From positions 1 to 19,832 of the forward strand of contig CBINBI010000064.1 in the NCBI GenBank assembly GCA_966248875.1: a DNA stretch of 19,832 nt, read 5' to 3'. Position numbers and translations under genes: made by a program. Below are positions 14,449 through 19,832 of the stretch, piece after piece. Under the pieces are notes generated by a model that saw only the letters and a list, made by a program, of their open reading frames with translations, was not told where the DNA came from and did no database searches. Source of the stretch: Dokdonella_A sp966248875 (GTDB lineage: Bacteria > Pseudomonadota > Gammaproteobacteria > Xanthomonadales > Rhodanobacteraceae). Numbering within the stretch: the stretch's first letter is position 1; every line of letters begins with the position of its first letter.

Positions 14449-16215
14449 CTATGTCGGCGGGTCGGTCTGCGCCGGCGGCGCCGCGCAGTGCTTCAGCCGT
14501 TCGAGCACGTGCAGGATGCCTTCGCGCGTGACCGCGCGCAGCAGCGGTTTCGCTTCGGCGAGCAGCTGCGAACGGTCGAACGCGTTGACCGCCTCGCGCA
14601 CTTCGAGCAGCAGGCCGGGGTGCATGCTGAACTCGGTGAGGCCGAGCGCGAGCAGGAGCCCGGTATAGCGCGTGTCGCCGGCCATCTCGCCGCAGAGCGT
14701 GACGTGCCGTCCGGCGCGGTTGGCGGTCGCAATCGTCTCGGCGAGCAGCTTAAGGATCGCCGGATGCAGCGGATCATAGAGATTCGCCAGCTGGTCGTTG
14801 TTGCGGTCCACCGCCAGCGTGTACTGGACCAGGTCATTGGTGCCGATCGCGATGAAATCGAGCTTCTTGATCATGCCGCGGAGGGCGATGGCCGCGGCCG
14901 GCACTTCGATCATCGCGCCGAGCTCGACACGCTCGGCGATCTCGTGGCCAGCCGAGCGCAGGTCGCGCGCGCATTCGCCGAGCAGATGCCGCACGCTTGC
15001 CATTTCTTCCGCGGTCGAGACCATCGGCACGAGCACGCGAACCGGGCCATACGCCGAAGCGCGCAGGATCGCGCGCAACTGGATGATCAGGATCTGCGGC
15101 CGGCGCAGCGAGAGCCGCACGCCGCGCACGCCGAGCGCCGGGTTGTCCTCGTCGTCGAGCACGAGGCCGGTCGAGTCGGCCTTGTCGGCGCCGAGATCGA
15201 GCGTGCGTATCGTGACAGGCAGCCCGCCCATGCCGAGCACGAGGTCTCGGTAGGCGAGGAACTGCTCTTCCTCGCCTGGAAGCTCCTTGCGTTGCAGGAA
15301 CAGGAATTCGGTGCGGTACAGGCCCACGCCGGCCGCGCCGCAGGCGCGCGCCTGCGCGATGTCGGCCGGCAGCTCCGCATTCGCGTAGAGCAGGATCGGC
15401 ACGCCGTCGCGCGTCTTCGTCTCGGCGTCGCGCAGCAGCGCGAGGCGCTTGCCGCGCTGGACGACTTCGCGCTGCCACGCGCGGTAGCGGGCGATGTCCT
15501 GGGCGGTCGGATGGACGACGACTTCGCCGCGCTCGCCGTCGATCAGGATCAGATCGTCATCCTGGATGTGCGAGAGGGCCTCGTGCGCGGCGACGATCAT
15601 CGGCAGGCGCAGCGAGCGAGCCAGGATCGCGCTGTGCGAGAGCGGGCTGCCTGACGTCAGCACGACGCCGAGCACGCCGTTCTCGGCCAGCGGCACCAGC
15701 TCGGACGGCGCGACGATGTCGCTGACCAGGATCTCGCCGACGCGCGCGGCCAGCTTGCGCTCCTCGGCGCTCGACTCGCGCACGAGCGCCGCCTGCACGC
15801 GGCCGATGACGTGGTCGATGTCCTCCTTGCGGCCGCGCAGGTATGGATCGTCCATCGCCTCGAACACCGCCACCAGCCTGTCGCGCTGCATCTTGAGCGC
15901 GGCGCTGGCGCGGACGCGGCCGATGCGGATCAGGTCGGTGAGCCCTGCGACGAGCTCGCGGTCGGCGAGGATCAGGCTGTGCGCGTCGATGAAGTCGCCG
16001 ACTTCGTGCGCGAGCGCACCGTGCAGCTTCTCGCGCAACGCGGCGAGCTCGGCCCGCGCCAGCTCGAGCGCGCGAGTGAGCCGCGCGACTTCGGCATCGA
16101 CTTCGTCGGCGGCGAGCGGCCGCTCGTCAATTACGTGGCGGCTCGGCTGCTCCAGGCGAGCGCGCCCGAGAGCCATGCCGCGTGCGGCGCCGGTGCCTGT
16201 GAGTGTGAATCGCAC
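14449..16215 (-). CDS. ptsI: PTS Enzyme I (phosphoenolpyruvate-protein phosphotransferase)
   Basis: The 588-residue protein is full-length Enzyme I, which autophosphorylates from PEP and passes the phosphate to HPr. The N-terminal HPr-binding and phosphohistidine domain carries the active His194 in SGSPLSHSAILARSL; the flanking residues vary from the usual GGxTSH, but the His and SAILARSL are kept. The C-terminal PEP-binding barrel has GVGLYRTEFLF, NPALGVRGVRLSL, GAMIEVPAAA, FIAIGTNDLVQYTLAVDR and the catalytic Cys near 508 in TLCGEMAGD. All key residues are present. The start is GTG at 16215, with a GGGAAG sequence four bases upstream. It is the last gene of the PTS block and follows ptsH after 170 bases that contain a compound palindromic repeat, so its expression relative to ptsH may be altered by mRNA structure. 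Confidence 0.95.
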   Translation of the reverse strand: MRFTLTGTGAARGMALGRARLEQPSRHVIDERPLAADEVDAEVARLTRALELARAELAALREKLHGALAHEVGDFIDAHSLILADRELVAGLTDLIRIGRVRASAALKMQRDRLVAVFEAMDDPYLRGRKEDIDHVIGRVQAALVRESSAEERKLAARVGEILVSDIVAPSELVPLAENGVLGVVLTSGSPLSHSAILARSLRLPMIVAAHEALSHIQDDDLILIDGERGEVVVHPTAQDIARYRAWQREVVQRGKRLALLRDAETKTRDGVPILLYANAELPADIAQARACGAAGVGLYRTEFLFLQRKELPGEEEQFLAYRDLVLGMGGLPVTIRTLDLGADKADSTGLVLDDEDNPALGVRGVRLSLRRPQILIIQLRAILRASAYGPVRVLVPMVSTAEEMASVRHLLGECARDLRSAGHEIAERVELGAMIEVPAAAIALRGMIKKLDFIAIGTNDLVQYTLAVDRNNDQLANLYDPLHPAILKLLAETIATANRAGRHVTLCGEMAGDTRYTGLLLALGLTEFSMHPGLLLEVREAVNAFDRSQLLAEAKPLLRAVTREGILHVLERLKHCAAPPAQTDPPT

Positions 16216-16253
16216 GTTGCTTCCCGCCTCGCTCCGCCGGATGCCATGTCATT

Positions 16254-16380
16254 CGCCTCTCCCGACGCCGGAAGAGGGTGAGGGTGAGGCAAGCCTGAGT
16301 CGCCATTGCCGGAGCGCGGATCGAAGCGCTTCGCTCCGGACGGATCCTCACCCGGCCTCTCCCGCGAGCGGGAGAGGGGG
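16254..16380. repeat. REP-like compound palindromic intergenic repeat between ptsH and ptsI
   Basis: The best part is a perfect 10-bp-arm palindrome with a 2-base centre, cctctcccgc / gcgggagagg (16356-16377). Nested around it are gggtgagg (twice, 16276-16289) pairing with cctcaccc (16346-16353), ccggagcg (16309-16316) pairing with cgctccgg (16332-16339), and an imperfect cctctccc/ggaagagg pair (16256-16277). CTCTCCCGC-type palindromes with adjoining GGGTGAGG runs are recalled as dispersed intergenic repeats in several GC-rich proteobacteria. It fills most of the 170-base gap and could modulate the ptsH:ptsI ratio. Confidence 0.7.
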
Positions 16381-16385
16381 AACCG

Positions 16386-16655
16386 CTATTGCTCTTCGTC
16401 GAACTTGCGCTCGAAGAGGTCGACCATGGCCGCCATGGCCGCTTCCTCGTCGGGCCCGTCGGCGCGCAGCCGAACCTGCGCGCCGAGCCCGGCTGCGAGC
16501 ATCATCACGCCCATGATGCTCTTTGCGTTGACTTCCTTGCCGCGGTAGGCGATCAGCGTCGTCGCCTGAAATGGGTGCAGCGCCTGGACGAGCTTGGCCG
16601 ATGCGCGCGCGTGCAGGCCGAGGCGATTGCTGATCGTGATGTCCCTTTCGAGCAT
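16386..16655 (-). CDS. ptsH: HPr phosphocarrier protein
   Basis: The 89-residue HPr accepts phosphate from Enzyme I and passes it to EIIA proteins. The active His is exactly residue 15, in NRLGLHARASAKLV. Ser46 lies in VNAKSIMGVMML, the regulatory site recognised by HPr kinase/phosphorylase, which is encoded in the same cluster. Length and fold match normal HPr, with a slightly extended acidic C-terminus (ERKFDEEQ). The ATG at 16655 has AAAGGT four bases upstream. It follows the EIIA gene after 84 bases and precedes ptsI. Co-occurrence with hprK indicates that both His15 and Ser46 phosphorylation are likely used. Confidence 0.96.
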   Translation of the reverse strand: MLERDITISNRLGLHARASAKLVQALHPFQATTLIAYRGKEVNAKSIMGVMMLAAGLGAQVRLRADGPDEEAAMAAMVDLFERKFDEEQ

Positions 16656-16739
16656 GCGTACCTTTCACGAGATCGGGAACGGGTGACAGGAATGGGGACG
16701 ACCGTGCGTCTTCTCCACTCCGGGCCTCCATTCCGGTTT

Positions 16740-17132
16740 CTAGGGCGTATCCACGAAAATCCCTCCGCGCCCGCCGCTGGCCGCCGTCTGCGCGAGCTCA
16801 TCGAGCGACTGCTCGGGATAGTTGAGCACGCGCAGCAGCATCGGCAGATTGAGGCCCGAGACGCAGTGCATGTGCACGCCCAGCGTCGGCAGGCGGTTGG
16901 CGACATTGCACGGCGTCGCGCCGTAGAGATCGGACAGCACGAGCACGCCGTCGCCGCCGTCCAGCTCGCGCGCGCGTGCGGCCGCGTCGCGCAGCGTCTG
17001 CTCCGGATCCGCGTTCGCCGCGACTTCCTGCACATCGACCGGCAGCGGCAGCTTGCCGAGCACGTGCTTCGCCGCCGACACGAGCGCCGCGCCCATCGAT
17101 TCGTGCGTGAGGAGGAGGACGCCGACGCTCAT
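16740..17132 (-). CDS. PTS EIIA component, mannose/fructose (ManX-like) family
   Basis: The 130-residue cytosolic protein is a stand-alone mannose-family EIIA. The phospho-accepting His10 lies in VGVLLLTHESMG, and the domain carries GGDGVLVLSDLYGATPCNVANRL, typical of this family. It would take phosphate from HPr. No IIB, IIC or IID gene is next to it, so a regulatory role is more likely than sugar import. The ATG at 17132 is chosen because it begins the conserved fold. The reading frame extends upstream to 17174, but the extra residues (NPQSRIPNP) are just translation of the intergenic heptamer repeat and are a known source of false starts. The Shine-Dalgarno is weak. It lies 115 bases after rapZ. 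Confidence 0.92.
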   Translation of the reverse strand: MSVGVLLLTHESMGAALVSAAKHVLGKLPLPVDVQEVAANADPEQTLRDAAARARELDGGDGVLVLSDLYGATPCNVANRLPTLGVHMHCVSGLNLPMLLRVLNYPEQSLDELAQTAASGGRGGIFVDTP

Positions 17133-17141
17133 GGTGAAGCC

Positions 17142-17240
17142 GGGATTGGGGATTCGGGATTGGGGATTCGGCAAAGCGGGATACTGTCCGGCGTGAGCGA
17201 TCCGCTCTTCCGAATCCCGAATCCCGAATCCCGTATTCCG
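17142..17240. repeat. Inverted heptamer repeat array between rapZ and the EIIA gene
   Basis: Four tandem 7-bp units, GGGATTG/GGGATTC alternating, occupy 17142-17169. The complementary array (about three GAATCCC units plus a diverged one) occupies 17211-17240. About 40 bases separate the two arrays, so the transcript can form a long hairpin with slipped registers. GGGATTC/GGGATTG arrays are recalled as common intergenic elements in Xanthomonadaceae. It fills most of the 115-base gap. Confidence 0.75.
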
Positions 17241-17247
17241 GCCGTGC

Positions 17248-18168
17248 TCATTCCAACTCCCTGTGATAGCTCAGCACCTGCCGGTGCGTCACCCTGAAAT
17301 GCTCGGCGAGCTGCTCAGCGAGGTAGACCGAGCGGTGACGGCCCCCGGTGCAGCCGATGCAGATGGTGACGTAGCTGCGGCCTTCGGCTTCGAAGCGGGG
17401 CAGCCAGGTGTCGAGGAAGCGCGCGAGGTCGTCGCGGAACGCGATGACGTCGGTCTTCGCTTCCAGCCATTCACGCACAGGCACATCCTTGCCCGAAAGC
17501 GGGCGCAGGCGCGCTTCCCAGTGCGGGTTCGGCAGGCAGCGCGCGTCGAACACGAAATCGGCGTCGGTGGGCACACCGCGCCGGTACGCGAACGACTCGA
17601 ACAGCAGCGTGAGGCCGCCGGCCGCGAGGCCCATCTCGGTGATGATGAGGCGCCGCAGCTGGTGCACGTTGAGATCGCTGGTGTCGACCACGCGGTCGGC
17701 GATCGCGAGCATCGGCCGCAGCAGGCGGCGCTCCGTCGCGATCGCCTCGGCGAGGCTGAGGCCCTCGGCCGACAGCGGATGGCGCCGTCGTGTTTCCGAA
17801 TAGCGCTTGATCAGCACGTCGTCGCGCGTGTCGAGGAAGACGAGCCGGTACGCGATGTCCGATTGCGCGAGCTCGGCGAGGATCTCCGGCAGGCGGCTCA
17901 GGTTCTCGGCGCGATTGCGCACGTCGACGCCGACGGCAAGCTTGTGGTGCAGCCCCGCGGTGCTCTGCGAGATCGCCTGCACGAAAGCCGGCATCAGCGC
18001 GGCGGGAAGGTTGTCGACGCAGTAGTAGCCGAGGTCCTCGAGCGTGCGCAGCGCCACGGTCTTGCCCGAGCCGGACAGGCCGCTGACGATGATCAGCTCC
18101 GTCGGCGCGTCCGCCCCGGGCTTTGCGGTCGCGGTCGTGCCGCCGGCGAGGGTGTCGGTGTCTACCAT
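17248..18168 (-). CDS. rapZ: RapZ: RNase adapter protein / P-loop nucleotide-binding protein
   Basis: The 306-residue protein has a Walker A motif GLSGSGKT (about 30-37) near the N-terminus, then the family segment LRTLEDLGYYCVDNLPAALM, and the conserved C-terminal domain with FRDDLARFLDTWLPRF, SYVTICIGCTGGRHRSVYLAEQL and a final RVTHRQVLSYHREL. In E. coli, RapZ binds the small RNA GlmZ and guides RNase E to it, controlling GlmS and amino-sugar supply; whether that circuit exists here is not shown. It has an N-terminal extension of about 20 residues compared with the E. coli protein. The ATG at 18168 overlaps the 3' end of hprK by seven bases (ATGGTAG), with no separate Shine-Dalgarno, so translational coupling to hprK is likely. 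Confidence 0.95.
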   Translation of the reverse strand: MVDTDTLAGGTTATAKPGADAPTELIIVSGLSGSGKTVALRTLEDLGYYCVDNLPAALMPAFVQAISQSTAGLHHKLAVGVDVRNRAENLSRLPEILAELAQSDIAYRLVFLDTRDDVLIKRYSETRRRHPLSAEGLSLAEAIATERRLLRPMLAIADRVVDTSDLNVHQLRRLIITEMGLAAGGLTLLFESFAYRRGVPTDADFVFDARCLPNPHWEARLRPLSGKDVPVREWLEAKTDVIAFRDDLARFLDTWLPRFEAEGRSYVTICIGCTGGRHRSVYLAEQLAEHFRVTHRQVLSYHRELE

Positions 18169-19115
18169 GGAGGCAACCGGCGCAGCTGGTGCGCCTGGCG
18201 GTCGATGAAGGTCTGCGCGGGATCGAATCCCTTGGTCTTCAGCATATGGCTGCGCACGGCCGCTTCGGCAAGGACCGCGATGTTGCGGCCCGGCGCCACC
18301 GGGATCGTGATGCAGGGAATCTTCACGTCCAGCACCTCGCGATAGCCGACGTCGCCGGTCAGGCGCGCCATGCCGTCGCCGATCGGCATGTCGAGCTTCT
18401 GAGGCTTCAAGTGGACGATGAGGCGCAGGTACTTTGACGGCTTGACGGCCGTCTGCCCGAACATCTCGCGCACGTTGAGCACGCCGAGGCCGCGCACTTC
18501 GAGGAGATCGCGCAGCATCTCCGGACAGTTGCCGTCGATCACGTCCGGCGCGATCAGCGTGAACTCCGGCGCATCGTCGGCGACCAGACGGTGTCCGCGC
18601 GTGATCAGCTCCAGTGCAAGCTCGCTCTTGCCGGTGCCGCTCTCGCCGGTGATGAGGACGCCGATCGAGTAGACCTCCATCAGCACGCCGTGCAGCGTCA
18701 CCTGCCGCGCCAGCGAGCGCGCGAGGTGGTACTGGAGATAGGTCAGGAGCTCGTGGCCGCGCTTGGAGCTGATCCAGAGCGGCGTCTGCGATTCTTCCGC
18801 GGCCTGGCGCAGGTCAGCCGGGATCGTCTGGTCCTTGGTCACGACCAGCGCCGTCGGGTGGTAGGCGATGATCTTGGCGATCGTTTCCCAGCGCTGGCGC
18901 GAGTCGAGGCTGTCGAGGTAGTTGAGCTCCTCGGTGCCGATGATCTGCACGCGGTTCGGGTAGATGATGTTGAGATACCCCACCAGCGAAGGCCGCCGCG
19001 CCTCCGCGCCGCCGGGCTCGAACATGCGGTTCTCGCCGCGCATGCCGGCCACCCAGCGGAGCCCCATGCGCTCCGAGACGGCGTCGAACAGCTGGCGTGC
19101 GGAGAGTTTTTCCAT
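18162..19115 (-). CDS. hprK: HPr kinase/phosphorylase
   Basis: The 317-residue protein is a full-length HprK/P with both the N-terminal domain (about 1-130) and the kinase domain. It phosphorylates HPr on Ser46 using ATP or pyrophosphate, and dephosphorylates it. Key features are LHGVLMEVYSIGVLITGESGTGKS with Walker A at about 157-164, the conserved His near 142, VADDAPEF near 178-185, and the HprK signature LLEVRGLGVLNVREMFG at about 204-220. The C-terminal PVAPGRNIAVLAEAAVRSHMLK is also conserved. Many alphaproteobacterial HprKs lack the N-terminal domain; this one does not. The ATG at 19115 has only a weak Shine-Dalgarno. Its target ptsH lies in the same cluster, and rapZ overlaps it. Confidence 0.96.
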   Translation of the reverse strand: MEKLSARQLFDAVSERMGLRWVAGMRGENRMFEPGGAEARRPSLVGYLNIIYPNRVQIIGTEELNYLDSLDSRQRWETIAKIIAYHPTALVVTKDQTIPADLRQAAEESQTPLWISSKRGHELLTYLQYHLARSLARQVTLHGVLMEVYSIGVLITGESGTGKSELALELITRGHRLVADDAPEFTLIAPDVIDGNCPEMLRDLLEVRGLGVLNVREMFGQTAVKPSKYLRLIVHLKPQKLDMPIGDGMARLTGDVGYREVLDVKIPCITIPVAPGRNIAVLAEAAVRSHMLKTKGFDPAQTFIDRQAHQLRRLPPW

Positions 19116-19228
19116 GATCCAGGATCCGCGGCCGCGCGGGTCAGGCGGCCGTCAGGTAAGGTCAGACTGCCACAGTGCAAGGACGGTGACCACGCCGGCT
19201 CGGCGGCACGGAACGGTGTTCTCCTCGT

Positions 19229-19681
19229 CTAATGCTCCGCCCGCGCCCGGCGCAGCTCTTCCCGCAACGCGGTCGCGTCAGGCGCGTGGCGCAGCGCTTC
19301 GGTCAGGTGGGCGTCGGAGAAGATCTCGGCCAGCTCGGCGAGCAGCTTCAGGTGCTGGTCGGTGAAGTGCTCGGGCACGATCAGCGCGGCGATCAGATCG
19401 ACCGGCTGGCCGTCGCCGGCGCCGAAATCGACCGGGCTGGCGAGGCGCACGAAGGCGGCCCGCGCTTCGGCGAGCGCTGCGCTCCTGCCGTGCGGAATCG
19501 CGACGCCATGCCCGAGGCCCGTCGAGCCGAGCCGCTCGCGCGCTTCGAGAGCAGCGCGTACCGTGGTCGCGTCGCCCTCGCTCGCCAGGAGTTCGGCGAG
19601 GCGAGCGATCAGGCTCGCCTTGTCGGACGCTACGAGATCCGTCCGCACCCGCTCGGGCGGCAGCAGGTCGATGAATGGCAT
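19229..19681 (-). CDS. ptsN: PTS IIA-Ntr (nitrogen regulatory EIIA)
   Basis: The 150-residue protein is an EIIA of the fructose/Ntr family. The phospho-accepting His64 lies in LGSTGLGHGVAIPHGRS, followed by PVDFGAGDGQPVDLIAALIVPEHFTDQHLKLLAELAEIFSD, both strong family signatures. IIA-Ntr usually modulates potassium, nitrogen and envelope responses by direct protein contacts and has no permease partner. The ATG at 19681 begins MPFIDLLPPERV, the normal N-terminus; the frame stays open upstream to 19789, but those residues (RTAPRGRERQYHYGPAVF) look non-homologous. No clear Shine-Dalgarno is present. It is first in the visible cluster, 113 bases before hprK. In related genomes rpoN and the hibernation factor gene precede it, but the window ends too soon to confirm this. 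Confidence 0.94.
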   Translation of the reverse strand: MPFIDLLPPERVRTDLVASDKASLIARLAELLASEGDATTVRAALEARERLGSTGLGHGVAIPHGRSAALAEARAAFVRLASPVDFGAGDGQPVDLIAALIVPEHFTDQHLKLLAELAEIFSDAHLTEALRHAPDATALREELRRARAEH

Positions 19682-19832
19682 GAGCGGAAGAGGCTCCGGG
19701 CGCGTGAAAACGGCGGGGCCGTAATGGTACTGGCGTTCGCGGCCTCGTGGCGCGGTCCGGCGGGCGGATCCGCGCCCGGGCCCGCGCATTCGGCCGGATC
19801 GAGGCCGCCGGTGTCGTCGGCGACCGTCCGCT

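Noticed and set aside
14362..15654. Plus-strand frame antisense to ptsI
   Set aside because: No domain similarity; ptsI on the minus strand is complete with all catalytic residues.
16653..16739. Inverted repeat ggaatgg/ccattcc between the EIIA and ptsH genes (16689-16695 and 16728-16734)
   Set aside because: Arms are only 7 bp with a 32-base loop; expected by chance at this scale.
17133..17174. N-terminal extension of the EIIA gene to 17174
   Set aside because: The added residues are translation of the intergenic heptamer repeat; the conserved fold begins at 17132.
19682..19832. Possible 3' end of an upstream gene (such as the hibernation factor) before ptsN
   Set aside because: One minus-strand frame is open with high GC3, but its translation matches no protein I recognise and it would run about 50 bases into ptsN. 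Too short to call.

Overview
The window is about 19.8 kb of very GC-rich chromosomal DNA from a gammaproteobacterium, most likely of the Xanthomonadales/Lysobacterales. The main support is the linked block ptsN-hprK-rapZ-EIIA(Man)-ptsH-ptsI with mgtE nearby, the pairing of an ECF sigma factor with a Ser/Thr kinase-TPR protein, and the FADGF-type segment after the signal peptide of a secreted protein. Full-length HPr kinase in a Gram-negative PTS block also fits this order. No rRNA, tRNA, CRISPR array, insertion sequence, integrase or prophage gene was seen, and no gene-free stretch exceeds 300 bases.

Layout. (1) 99-5873, minus strand: a secreted repeat/Ig-like protein of unknown function, then an ECF sigma factor whose 3' end overlaps a membrane-anchored Ser/Thr kinase with a TPR tail. 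(2) 6078-9757: a 61-residue basic protein divergent from a CreD-like membrane protein; CreD converges on the Ada DNA-repair regulator, and ada diverges from a glutathione S-transferase gene across a 194-bp region holding a 17-bp inverted repeat and an Ada-box-like motif. (3) 9881-11933: tsaB (tRNA t6A synthesis), probably leaderless, convergent with the magnesium channel gene mgtE. (4) 12167-14347: a class I methyltransferase and a Tpa1-like 2-oxoglutarate/Fe(II) oxygenase, convergent with each other and lying between mgtE and ptsI. (5) 14449-19681, minus strand: the phosphotransferase regulatory cluster ptsN, hprK, rapZ, EIIA(Man), ptsH, ptsI.

How the genes work together. EI (ptsI) phosphorylates HPr at His15, HPr can pass phosphate to the EIIA proteins (mannose-type and Ntr-type), and HprK can phosphorylate HPr at Ser46. 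No membrane IIB/IIC permease is encoded here, so this part of the PTS looks regulatory rather than a sugar importer, with the caveat that permeases may lie elsewhere. Two intergenic regions in this cluster hold repeats: an inverted heptamer array between rapZ and EIIA, and a REP-like compound palindrome between ptsH and ptsI. The sigma factor-kinase pair looks like a signalling module, and the secreted protein upstream may be its partner or target.

The most interesting regulatory feature is the ada/GST divergent region. One arm of the inverted repeat carries AAT-N6-GCAA, the spacing recalled for the E. coli Ada operator. The other arm puts the same GCAA-containing core at almost the same distance from the GST start, suggesting that GST may belong to an adaptive alkylation response. 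No complete, clearly new defence or mobile system is visible.
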